Shown: positions 1 through 10,492 of the stretch, piece after piece | How the letters are laid out: each line of letters starts with the position of its first letter | How positions within the stretch are numbered: position 1 is the stretch's first letter | From: Isoetes taiwanensis | Taxonomy: Eukaryota; Streptophyta; Lycopodiopsida; Isoetales; Isoetaceae | DNA length: 64,000 bases | Direction of reading: 5' to 3' | Assembly (NCBI GenBank): GCA_021234155.1 | Contig: JAJEKV010000080.1 | Coordinates: 2,835,867 to 2,899,866 of the forward strand | Notes under the pieces: generated by a model | What the model was told of the DNA's origin: nothing | Seen by the model: the letters and a program-made list of their open reading frames with translations, nothing else | The model's database searches: none | Position numbers and translations under genes: made by a program

Positions 1-60
1 TCTAGATGTTTTTACTTTTTATTAATATAATATACATACTTACCTCCAAAAAAAAAAAAA

Positions 61-600
61 AATCCCCATGAAGAAGAGACCATGAGAATATACCCTATAC
101 AAGTGCAGTAGGCAGTCTCACGTATGCTACTATATGTATAAAACCTGAAATTGCTCACGCAACCAGTCTTATGAGTCAATTCATGAAGTGCAGTGAAGAG
201 AATTCTTCGCTATCTTTCTGGGATCTCTAACTTTGGACTTACATTTGCTCATACTAACAGGTTATAGTGATGCTTCCTATGTCAATGATGTTGAAATTCA
301 TAAATCCACAGCTGGATTTTTTTTTCAACTTGGAAAAAGCACCATCTCCTTATCCAGTGTTGAAGCCGAATATATAGCTATTTGCCAAGCTACAAAAGAA
401 GTTATATGGCTATGCAGATTACTTGAAGATATTATAATATCTTCACAAGAACCAGTTTTAATCAAGTCTGATAGTATAAGTTGCATCAGCATGGCAACAC
501 ATAGGAACAAAAATCTGAAAACAAACTCACAACTTGGTAACATTGCCTCCATTACATGTAACTCCAGCAGCCAAAACAGGGATCTGGTGCCGCTTTGCCA
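61..600 (+). pseudogene. Copia retrotransposon RT/RNase H remnant
   Basis: This is the 3' end of a Copia-type pol gene, covering the end of reverse transcriptase and RNase H. Reading from about 94, the frame gives SAVGSLTYAT and then PEIAH, the usual Copia block after the RT core. From 263 it gives YSDASY, STAGFFFQLG, LSSVEAEYIA and a KSDSISCI stretch, which are the RNase H signatures. The start of RNase H near 220-260 needs a frame change, and coding decays into unrelated sequence after about 540. The usual W-S-S-K-K-Q segment before LSSVEAEYIA is missing, so there is an internal deletion. No LTR or primer site is visible, and the window edge cuts off the 5' part. It is a dead fragment. Confidence 0.85.
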
Positions 601-2020
601 TGAATCAGAATTAGTATTGTTATCCCGACTTTGTCTTTAATGGCAAGCAAGGCCTCAGCGTCAAAACAAACAAATGAGCACCATCTCCATCCTATTCTTA
701 CAGCTACAGAGCTTATCTTCTGTCATTCCATTACAACACATTCCCATAAACCCAAGGGGGTGTCACCTAGGAGACCCTCTAAAACCACGTGCGTAAATGG
801 GAGGGGTTCAATTTTAATGCATTTTCGTTTGTATACCTACCAATAAAAATTCAATTTTTCTTTTAAGTGTTGGTACATGCAGGAAAGGGGGTCTATGGTT
901 GGTGGGAGGGGAAGCCATATAATGCAAATAGGAATCGTCCCGCATATAGGCACAAAGGATTCAGAGCATCGGATTGTTGCATCAATTTTCGGGACTTTAA
1001 GGTTATCATTTAGTTTAGAATATGGTTTTAGATCTCGATATTGTGACCAATGATTGTCATCCAGTAGAAACATGATTTTTTCCCAGTCGTAGCAAGTTTA
1101 TAAGTTGCACATTACATAGGGTTATTCAAAACAGTAGCCTGGCATCAATTATCACAAATTTTCTTTATTAGTATGTTATCATGTCAATCATGAAAAAGGT
1201 ATGAAGATGGATGCAACATTAAAGGCTACAAAAAATTGCACAAGAGGACCTTTTTAATGGCAGACCCAATTGTGTACAAGGAGTTTTTGAATAATGAAAT
1301 GCCATATAAAATCGACAGGGGCGACAAATATAATGAAATCCAAACACTGTACGAGAGGGGTTCTTAAATGATAATAAGATGTACAAAGCCGAGAGGGGAT
1401 GCAAATAAATGAAATTCAAACACGATTTTAGCTAAAAATAGGCATATACTAGGGGTTTTTTTAGGTATCCCTTACTATATTAGGTGGCTCCCCCCGGCAT
1501 AAACCCAAATAAGAACGCAAAACAGAGGATGCCCATTTGGTTCATACTCACATTTGTCTGCAAATTCCACAACCCAAACATAGAGCCACATCTGTTAAGC
1601 ATAGCAGAAGCAGTAGATCATATACTGTAGAAAGTACTCTTAGATATTTGGTATTCTATAATCAAATTTGTATAGATGGACCTGGTCTAAGCATATTCCA
1701 TCCCTAATTAATTTTATGTGAAGTAGGATAATAGGGGCATCTCATCATATGGGTCCAAGAAGATTCGAGACTGTGTTACTGGGATCCGTTGACCCCAGCC
1801 TAAAGGCGCAGAAAGTGAAGGGCCACTATAGCAATGGACCACTTTACGGATCTACACCTGCCAAAACTCTCTATTTCTTGCTATTTCTTGATAGAAGCGA
1901 ATAATCAGAATGTCAACTACTTGGCCCATTTTTATTTTGCGGAATGTCAACTACTTAATTCTTATTTTACAGAAGTCTATTTATTTTGGATCCAATTGTT
2001 GTGTATCAATGTGAATTAAG
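601..2020. other. No recognisable gene
   Basis: Only short open frames are present, none with a family signature. A/T-rich intergenic DNA of unknown origin. I see no LTR, tandem repeat or RNA gene here. Confidence 0.5.
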
Positions 2021-2395
2021 ATGAGGAGGACTATGAGCTCTCTTTGCTTCTTTTTGCTGCTAAGGCTTGGAATGGCACTCACAGATTTTGACTTCGAGAT
2101 TTCTTCTGTGAACTCCAATTATGGTGACATTCATCCCGTTCATGATGTAAATCATACTTTGTTGGCCACTAATGTATTCTGCCTGGGCTTTTCTTCAGCA
2201 ACATATATCAGAAGGTTTTTTTCCTTCAAGGTTGTACTTATATTAACTTTGCGGAATCTGTCAGAGAGACTACTGATTGAGCCACATGATCAACTGCAAT
2301 ATATAATGCAACTCTGCCTTAAGGTACAAAATTGGGATGGTAACATGTATTTGAGACTTTCCGAGGTGCTTATGTTGTGCTGGAATATGCAGTGA
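2021..2395 (+). other. Unrecognised 124-codon open frame
   Basis: An ATG-initiated frame with a short hydrophobic start (SLCFFLLLRLGMAL) followed by an acidic, Ser/Asn-rich stretch. I do not recognise it. It lies about 100 bp upstream of the katanin-like WD40 exon on the same strand, so it could be exonic debris of the same gene copy, but nothing in the sequence proves that. It may equally be a chance frame. Confidence 0.2.
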
Positions 2396-2491
2396 TTCAG
2401 GGCATGCAATGATCATATATGATAAGCTGGGTGGCATAGTTATGGTGGAATGAATACTTATTGCTATATGAAAAATTGACATCTTTTGCAG

Positions 2492-2590
2492 AGTTTATCT
2501 GGGCACACAAGTGTTGTTGAATCTGTGGCTTTTGATGTAGCAGAGGATAACCGACCCCACTGGAACATGCGTACTTCACATGCCATGGTG
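2492..2590 (+). pseudogene. Katanin p80-like WD40 exon fragment
   Basis: A splice acceptor (TTTTGCAG ending at 2491) is followed by a frame reading SLSGHTSVVESVAFDVAE. This closely resembles the WD40 repeat of plant katanin p80 (KTN80, the regulatory subunit of the microtubule-severing enzyme), where a GHTS-x-x-ESV-x-FD block is followed by a small-residue turn. After AED the frame diverges and stops at about 2591, so the rest of the repeat (the GTIKLWD part) is missing. I infer a captured or decayed single exon. With only 18 informative residues, another WD40 protein is possible. Confidence 0.4.
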
Positions 2591-2599
2591 CTCTAGCTC

Positions 2600-3180
2600 C
2601 ACGTAGCCTAGGAAAGGTAAAGAGAATTAAGTTGCTGGGGATATTATTGTTCTAGAGTTGCTTGCAGTTCTTTCCAATTGTTGCCATGGAGTGCATGCAT
2701 GCATTAAAAAAATCAGAATGGTGTCTGACAGCCAACGAGACTGTATCTAGCATGCAAAATTGCAGGGCATTGTGCCTATAGCTTAACGTGCCAAAATAGT
2801 CAAATGTTTGAAAATTTTGCTCGGTTCTTAGACCAAAACATTTGTTTAAGATATATTGAGCATGTTGTGCATTTGAGATTACAAAATAAATTGTTGTTGG
2901 AAGTTAAAACGATTGCCTTATCATGGCTTCTGCACATGGAATCAGAGATAAAGCAGTAAAGCTTTTGATCTCTTCTGGCATGATTGACATGATTTACTCT
3001 TAAATAAAGAAGTAAGTTAAGTCTGACGATCTTGAAGTAGTTTACACTAGGAGCCATTAATCATGAAATGAAATTCTGCAGGCTGGAAGATGGTGATACA
3101 GTATGAATTGTGTTGCAGGTATGTTCTATTAGTAACAACATTGATGGCAGTAAGGCAGTGAAAAAAACCTCAATGACATA
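2600..3180. other. No recognisable gene
   Basis: A/T-rich sequence with short frames only. It contains a run of GCATGCATGCAT near 2694-2704. Nothing else noted. Confidence 0.4.
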
Positions 3181-3184
3181 ACAC

Positions 3185-3660
3185 ACAACGAAAAAAGTGC
3201 TCCAATACCCTAGAAAATACCCCCAAAAAATACCTATGAAATCCCCCTTTTCTGTCAAACAACAGGGGATAAAATGTATTTTTGGAATCGGGGGATTTGG
3301 CCACAATCCCCCTTTTCCTCATTTGCATGATAATACCCTATTAAGCTGGTGTCGCAATCCCCCATTCGAAGAATGGAAAATCATACCCTGTTATCATTCG
3401 TAAGAGATAATACCCTGTTCTGGTGATACCCTATTTCAGATCATACCCAAATAATACCCTGTTACAAATAATACCCCATTCTAAATAACATACCCCTCGC
3501 TTTCAAATAATGTACCCTCGCTTCAAATAACGCACTCCCATTCCAAATAACATACCCCATTCCAAATAACATACCCCGCTTCAAATAACGCACTCCTAAA
3601 TAACATACCCCGCTATCATTCATGAGATAATACCCTATTGTCATTCATAAGAAAATGCCC
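3185..3660 (+). repeat. Degenerate C-rich short tandem repeat
   Basis: From about 3200 the plus strand becomes a run of loosely repeated 12-20 bp units of the type AAATAATACCC(TG)TT and AAATAACATACCCC, clearest between 3400 and 3660. Units vary in spacing and sequence, so this is an old, slipped minisatellite. The left edge (3275-3320) carries inverted GGGGGATT and AATCCCCC runs. A similar C-rich tract occurs at 7960-8500. Confidence 0.7.
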
Positions 3661-3664
3661 CGTT

Positions 3665-6060
3665 ATCATTTGTAAGATAATACCCATTTTAAAAACAAGT
3701 TGATAAGTAACAAATTGAGAAGAGTTAACCAAATAACAAATTGATAAGATTTCCATTATTTTCAAAAACAACAAAGAATAACCGATCGATTTCAAGAAAC
3801 AAACCCCGATACACAAAAATTCTACTTGTCCAGTCAAGTTTCCTAGCAGCTTAACTCGAGAGTTTTTGCTCAACAAGTACTCTACCACTAAGTCCAACTT
3901 CTCGTGCTTGTGTAGTTCTCCGAAAACCTATGAACGTCACGCCTTTGCTTTGTTCTTTTCTCCGCCATGAACTTGTTCAATTGAGAATACATTTGATCCA
4001 CGTTCGAGATTTTCAGAAGGAACATACATACTGCCTCTTTTTCCTTCACACTGTGAAAAGACAACATATTAAAAAGAATGCAAGCATGCTTACTCAAATT
4101 TTAGATTTTAAGACTAACTAAATATTAATCACATTAATAGACGTTTTTTACCTTAGCTGCAAGGTGTTCACATAGATTGCATGCTTCTCTTGAGAAGACA
4201 CAACATTCTCCTCCTCTTCCTCTGTAACAAACAAATAAAAGCAAGTCATTTCACTTGAATCAAGACTAAGTGGAAACTTAAAGATTCCTCCTAAAGGAAC
4301 AGTCGATCCTTTCAAAGAATCTGCAGCCAATATATCAGATTTCAAAGAATCTCCAGCCAATATATCATATTTGAATCTGCATGTTCTATTCTATAATGGA
4401 TGCTTTGGTCACGCTATTTGTTTTATGTGTTTGTTGCATCACGATGTATAACTGAACGGCAACATAGACTGAGATTTAGCAGTAGTCTAATGAATAGTTA
4501 TCATTATAGGCAGATCACAACTCCTCCTATATTCTAAGTCTTTCCCGATAGTGCACATGTGCGTAAAAGTTACTTCTGCAATCCATCACCTCACACGCCC
4601 ACTCTAAAAGTGCACAATTTACAACTATTGAAAGTCATAGTACCTATGCAAAATCTTGTTGTACAATTACTGAACATGTAATTATTGCATATGGCAGTAG
4701 GAATTGGAGCAGATAGATACCTGTGGCAAGCGGGGAGGTACCAAGCTGAGAGTAACCCGCAAGATGAGTATGAAGCCGCCTGGGCCCGATTGGTTATTGT
4801 CTCTCGGCAGCTTGTCGCCAACGCCTTTGAGCTTATATTCCTACAAATGTAATTATATAATGAAGCTACAAGGAAATATGTAATGAGTTACTTTTAAATT
4901 CGAAATGCACAAAAATACCGAGATGCTAGGAATTTCCTTTGATGGTGCCTCGCACCAATAACAGATTCAGAATCGCCAATGAACATAAGATCCTTGGCAC
5001 TCTAAAGGTTAAAACTCGCCCCCATACTTGGAAATGGAAGACTTAATGTTCAAAAAGACTTGTCGGACTTCAATTGTTACAGATCCGAAGCATCCATTTG
5101 GACGCCATGTGATATTAAGGGTCCAAGGACTGACACTTCTCCCATACCAACAACAGCCCCTCCTCGCCTTTGAGAAGAACCTTTGCATGTACGAAAGAGT
5201 GTTGCATCTAGAAAGGAATCTACAATAGAAATGAGGTTAGTCGGGTTGGGCATAGATGCATTTAAATCCGCACTATCTATTTCTAATCAAGGGATTATGG
5301 CATCCTCTGCCTTTAAACACTTTATTACAAAGAAATTCATCTACATGCCTAAAAGACCTTAAAGATCTTGAACATATCGAAAATAACAACCTGCCTAAAA
5401 TATTGAAAACAATAGATCCTATAGATGTCTATTGGTGGTAGAGATAATACCTTCAAAGTTTGCTTCCTCTTGTAAGTTGTAGGAGGTTTTGTAGAAACAG
5501 CTTTGCCCTTGCAATGGTCATCTCTCAGATCCTCAATTGCAATAGAAGTGTCAATAGTATCACTACTCTCACCCTCGGACTCAAAGTGTACATAGTCGCC
5601 CTGAACATATACCACCTCCCCTTTATTAACTTGAGCCATATTCTTTTATAGAAAGCTGAAGTTTCTAATGCAGAAGGTACAAAGCCTCCTTGTTGTGGGT
5701 AGCACCTCCAATACCGCAGCCTTCCCGCAATTTCATTTGAGCTTGCCACCTTGATCTATAAGCCTCAAAGAAGGGGCAAATTTAATCGCACTAGCTTTAA
5801 GCATGCCTTAAACTGATCGTCGCTATATTTGTAGGCTGCTCAAGTCCATACAATAGCATTTTGATCGCTTCTAGATTTTACTCTAGATATGAGCAAAACA
5901 TCTGCCGCTCCTTTGCACCTTTTGACCATTGGCGCATCAAAGAAAGGGCAGAAACAAAGATACACATGATTGATTTTTCATAAACAACAAAGCTCCGAAC
6001 AGTACGAAGACACATTTGAGAAGGCAATTTTAACATTCATATGGAGCAATTAACAGTCAT
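3665..6060. other. Unassigned block with short minus-strand frames
   Basis: No family is recognisable. Minus-strand frames at 3888-4097, 4148-4360 and 5349-5749 are modestly protein-like. The 5349-5639 frame is acidic and Ser-rich (ESEGESSD) followed by a basic segment (TYKRKQTLK). These could be decayed exons of one minus-strand gene, but I cannot link them by splice sites with confidence. Confidence 0.3.
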
Positions 6061-6062
6061 AT

Positions 6063-6854
6063 GGATTTATTGTTAGTCAGCCGTTCTCTCACGCCTTTCT
6101 TTCTGAATTTGCTGCTTTGAGGGAGCTTTCATTAACAAGGTGCCATAATGTTGATGAATATGACTTGTTGGATGTTCCATGTGGAACTCTCCAAGTGCAA
6201 AGGCTCGCTTTAGAAGGCATCAGTGCAAGAAACACAGGCCTGTGGTGGCTATGGCGCAGTTGCTCTAAGCTAACCACACTTGAGTTTTTTGGCTGCCAAG
6301 GAATTGGTGACAAAGATCCTTCAAGTTTGATACGTTGTTTGCAATCTTTGGAGGAGCTTAGATTGCGTGAGATGCGCATGTATTGCCAACCGTGTCTTGC
6401 TCGTAGCAAAACCGAAGTATGCGTGGTGACACTATCGGACTTCATGAAATCATGAAAAGTTGCAAAGGGCTGCGTGTTCTGAACTGAGATCGCCTGATCC
6501 GCTCAATGCGCATCTAGGAATTATTGCGGTGTGACCTGAAAATCTACAAAGCTTGGATGTATCGGAGAATGATCACTCTGGCGCATTGACAGAAATTGAT
6601 GGGGATGCGAATTGATGGGGATGCTTGCTTTATCTCAAAAGGTCGCCAACTTAGGCTTAGGAGGTGCGAAACTTACGCACAAAGTTATAAAATTTATAGG
6701 GCGTAGATGTCTTGAGTTGCAAAATCCGGGTGATTACAAGTCGCGGATGGAGTTACTCATGTTGGTGTGTCAGCCGCTTCTTAGAGGTTGTCCTAAGTTG
6801 AAAAGGATCCGGGTGGAGAAGGATAAATTAACCCCTCGATGTTCAAAGAATTAG
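6063..6854 (+). pseudogene. F-box/LRR-type protein remnant
   Basis: The plus-strand frame from about 6081 to 6455 encodes leucine-rich repeats of the cysteine-containing (AMN1/F-box-LRR) kind: LRELSLTRCHNVDEYDL, LQVQRLALEGISARNTGL, LTTLEFFGCQGIGDKD and LEELRLREMR. In intact proteins such repeats form the substrate-binding arc of SCF ubiquitin ligases. A stop at 6453-6455 ends this frame, and the next 150 bp are out of frame. LRR-like sequence resumes at 6612-6854 (VANLGLGGAKLTHKVIKFIGRRC and CPKLKRIRVEKDKL) and then stops. No F-box is seen upstream. The copy is truncated and frame-broken, so a pseudogene is the best reading. Confidence 0.6.
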
Positions 6855-7595
6855 CATCGAGAAAAAAGGTAATTCTGCGCCGAATTGAGCCGTTTTTATC
6901 GATTTCGACAGTAGCATAACCCCAACATCCGCACACCCAAATATTTCCGGGTTGATCACCATGCTTTCTTAGCATCACTCGTGTACAACAAAATTATTTC
7001 CCTGGTTTAAGCATAGCATCAAGAATATAAAGGTCTTCAGCTCCAAGAGGGTGCTTGCTCCATGGATTATAAATAACTAATGTGGATGGTAGTACGTATG
7101 CTTACCATTCCTAGGTACAATATTGTATATAACATTTTCAACACAACCTGTGAGATGAAGCAAAATCACCATAATATGCAGATTTAATTATCCAGATCTG
7201 ATTCTTCCTTGTAATCTAGGCTATGTTCTCTTCGAAAAACATAACAGTTTGGTTGATTGACAGTGAAATCCAAACGGGAGAGAAAAAGGCAGTGAATACC
7301 TGACGCAGACTCTTGAGGAAGCCAAGTACATGAAGCTTCACTTCCTTTTTATGCCAAGAAATTAGTACGTTACCTCCAAAATCCATCGTGTGAAGTTTGG
7401 ACATAACCTTCTCTTCAATTATTTGGTTGATTTCTCACCGCCTTTTCGATGACTTTGCGTATAATAGGGTGATAGTCTTCAAATCCACGGCGTGCAATTT
7501 CTTCATTCTACATGAACATTAATAAGAAATCTTTGAAAACAGTAATAAACAAACAAACAAACAATAATCTTAAGCAATCTTAAGCATGATAGAAC
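6855..7595. other. No recognisable gene
   Basis: A/T-rich with short frames only. A short tandem AAACAAAC run lies near 7550. Nothing else supportable. Confidence 0.4.
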
Positions 7596-7599
7596 TCTT

Positions 7600-7944
7600 A
7601 TGCAAAGGAAGGCTTTCAAGTTCAACAAAGTATTTTACAATGGTATTGTTTACAAAGAAGGAGATTATGTGTCAACAGAGGACTCCAAGTGCACCATAAC
7701 GTCAATATTTGTCCATGAGTGTGAAGGAGAGCTCAAGAGCTATTACACTCAGCAGCAGTGCTTCTCCCTACATGGTAAGGAGCCACTCACAGAAGCATGG
7801 ATTCTTTCTTTGGATGAGACCTCTTTGAAGACAGAGTTTATCAACTGTTTAGTCCAGAAATTCATTCCTATTCCACATCATGAAGGTAAGGTTCTGGCTT
7901 ATGAGCTGATCCGACCACTTACATATGACCATTCAATATTTTGA
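7600..7944 (+). CDS. Unknown 114-aa protein, possibly BAH-like
   Basis: A clean ATG-to-stop frame of 114 codons. The N-terminal half reads VFYNGIVYKEGDYVSTED, then an I-T-S-I-F stretch and a C-E-G-E-L-K-S-Y-Y turn. Its pattern (aromatic, G-x-x-Y-x-x-G-D-x-V, then I-x-x-I-F) resembles the start of BAH domains of chromatin proteins. The C-terminal half (LVQKFIPIPHHEG) is also compatible with a BAH fold. I do not recognise the protein itself. It sits between two C-rich repeat tracts near the F-box remnant. It could be one exon of a larger gene, or a TE-carried fragment. The BAH suggestion is inference only. Confidence 0.35.
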   Translation: MQRKAFKFNKVFYNGIVYKEGDYVSTEDSKCTITSIFVHECEGELKSYYTQQQCFSLHGKEPLTEAWILSLDETSLKTEFINCLVQKFIPIPHHEGKVLAYELIRPLTYDHSIF

Positions 7945-7959
7945 AAGTAGATGGTATTT

Positions 7960-8500
7960 AGAAATTATTTTTAATTGAAAATACCCTTTTCCTTGAAAAA
8001 TACCCCGTATTTATTGCAATTCTCTGCTTTGTTTGGTAATTCCCCTTTCATTCAATCCCTTTATTTGAGATACTCCAGTCCATTTGCAAATTCGCTTTGA
8101 ACCAATCCCCTTTCTTAAAAATACCCCACCCATTTGCAAATTCCCTTTTTGAACCAGTCCCCTTTTTCTTTGAAATTACCCCAAACCGCTAGCAAATTCC
8201 CTTTGACTCAATCCCCTTTCTTCAAAATACCCCAATGTGCATTTGTAATCCCCTATTTCTATTAATTGCCCCATTCGGATATGCCCTTTTTGTACAATAA
8301 TCCCCCATTTCTACTAATCTCCCCCCATACGATATACCCTTTTGTTCAAGAATTCCCTATTGCAAAGAAAATAACCCATTTCTCTCGAGTCCCCCGGTTC
8401 CTCAATGGGGGATTTTCCAGGGGATGTGAGCACCTTTTGCGTTGTGACAGTGCATTGCACAATCACCACGGCAGCTAAGGGGGATTGCCACTTGCATTCC
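7960..8500 (+). repeat. Second degenerate C-rich repeat tract
   Basis: Loosely repeated units of 15-25 bp such as AATCCCCTTTCTT, AAAATACCCC and CATTTGCAAATTCCC run across the tract. It ends with inverted GGGGGATT and CCCCC runs near 8393-8410 and 8477-8485. The style matches the tract at 3185-3660, with TACCCC/TCCCC spaced by A/T-rich words, which suggests a common origin. Confidence 0.65.
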
Positions 8501-8504
8501 ATTT

Positions 8505-9180
8505 GAGCCGGACTGTCTAAACGAATCGGTTGGCCAGATGCTAAATGCTAATTTAGATCAGGGCTTATTCTTATCAAATCTTGGAACAGGAGCTCCTCTT
8601 TGTAGGGCAGATAGATCGGGCCACAAAGATAAGAGGGCAGATACTGCCATTAATTTTTTCATGGCGTGACAACCATCCGCTAGGGCCAGGCTTTGCATAT
8701 CCGATTTTGGAGTTCTTCTCAAAGCATGCATTAATAGTCACGGGAGCCTAGGTAATCACCTTTTTTGTTTCAGCTTTCAGTTGGGAACACAGAAAGTTCT
8801 GATTGGTGCAAAGGCAGAGCTTTTTATTGTAGGTTATGGAATGTTCTTCATAATTTCAGGAAAGCTTGGCAAGCTGCACACCATCACCAAATTGCCCCGC
8901 CATCATTCACCTGCTAGGTACACTCTTACCTTATAACCCATGTCTGGTGGAAGGAGAGGTTTTGTATATATATGACCCATGATCAGTTCGACATCATGAT
9001 CAGTTTGTCTCTACAAAAGGATGTGTTTTATTATAGAAATGTATCGTCTGCACTTTCCACTCTGCCAAGCAAATCATGTCTGTGTCTTCCTTGCTTTCTA
9101 TTTGGAGGTGGCATCCCTTTGGGTAGCTGAGTGCATGTTTGAGGCACTTACATAGGAACGGGAGGACCCAACAAAAATAG
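8505..9180. other. No recognisable gene
   Basis: Short frames only. It lies directly upstream of the DUF639 exon pair and may hold further decayed exons of that gene, but I cannot identify any. Confidence 0.35.
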
Positions 9181-9182
9181 AA

Positions 9183-9445
9183 TGATTGTTGATGGTGATG
9201 GGACGGCAACAACACAGCCTGTACTTCAGCATGTTGGCGTATCCACTTGGCCTGGTTAGTGATTATTCCTGCCTAAATTCGAATTAACCTTTGTGACAGT
9301 GATTGAGATATGAATTGGGTACTTCTTGAAGGGAGATTGACCCTGACAGGTCGAGCATTATATTTTGAATCAACTGGGGTTGTATCTTATGATAAGCCCA
9401 AGAAGTACGATCTGTCAGCTGATGTTATGCAAATGTTGGCATTTT
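9183..9445 (+). pseudogene. DUF639 family protein, two-exon fragment
   Basis: Two adjoining exons match the conserved core of plant DUF639 proteins (function unknown, often predicted membrane-associated). The first, about 9183-9239, reads MIVDGDGTATTQPVLQHVG and then STWPG, ending at a GTTAGT donor. The second follows an acceptor ending TTGAAG at about 9341 and reads RLTLTGRALYFESTGVVSYDK then KYDLSADV, exactly in register across the intron. Family members continue with a lysine and a VKPELTGP-type block. Here the frame instead runs into hydrophobic, unrelated sequence (LAFSFVIIFILTGFF) that looks like read-through of an intron, stopping at 9681. No other exons were found, so I call it a fragment. 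The family assignment rests on about 50 residues in order. Confidence 0.7.
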
Positions 9446-9689
9446 CCTTTGTCATAATTTTTATTCTGACAGGTTTTTTCTGTGGAGTAGCTCTATTTGG
9501 CCACTCTATGAAGGATTTTTCACTTTCTGCTTTGATTCAGCGATGGCTTTCTCTTGCTTTCAAGCCAAAGTATTCTAAGCGGCCGATTCTGTTATGGCTC
9601 AAAAGCCTAAAGCTTTACATCGAAATGTGGACTGCAGTTTTGATTGAGGTTTGCCCATTGACATTTCGTAGCTCCTCTTAGGGTTTTCT

Positions 9690-10490
9690 GGAGGCTTTAA
9701 GCATTGATCTATTACGAGGATGTTGGGAACAATTGTTTATTTCTAAACCCTTAGTCCTTTATTACGAGGGATGTAACTTTGAATCGAGATAACCCAAACC
9801 ATGCTTTAATGTCAGTTACCTTAGGGCAAAGATATGTCCTCTACCCTTTATTTTTAAGCCTTACTTTAAGGTAGTTATCTCAAGGCAAAATGAGAACTAT
9901 TTATTTTCTTACCTTTACTGCCCATTATTTTAAACCTTCAATTGAGCTTTGGTTTTTGCAATTCAAGGCTAAAGCTGTTTGATGCATTGTGTTATTTCAT
10001 GGATAATATTCTACGAAAAAATATCTTTCATATATGCATTGTTTGTTTAGAAAAATGGTCTTACAACATGTTCCATATGGGTATGTATCACTTCTATGGA
10101 TAAATCCTTATTATTGCTAAATCCTTGGGCCAGGATCAACACAAACTATATGAATGAAATTCGACCACCATGATGGGAACCCTAAAAATGAAAATGAATG
10201 AAATTCGACCACCATGATGAGCACCCTAAAAATGAAATGCCTACTGTATAAACTACATCAGGGAACCTTTAATTCAAATGTCAGCCACTGCCAATGGAAA
10301 TACTGCACAAGAAATTTAGTGTAAAAAAAAGGAAAAAGGGCTATGATTTTTATAAAGCATTTGATTGTCTTGCAAAAGAAGTAGGAAAGAAGCTAGATGA
10401 TAGGAGAATTTTAGTAATCTTCCCTTTACTTTATCTCATTGATAGTACAAAAACTTGTATATATACAATTATTTGATGTGCCTATGGGGG
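9690..10490. other. Intergenic, with a 45-bp tandem duplication
   Basis: At about 10150-10240 the block ATGAAATTCGACCACCATGA with its CCCTAAAAATGAAA tail occurs twice in tandem. Otherwise A/T-rich DNA with no recognisable gene. A Lys-rich 60-codon frame at 10294-10476 is not convincing. Confidence 0.5.
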
Positions 10491-10492
10491 GG

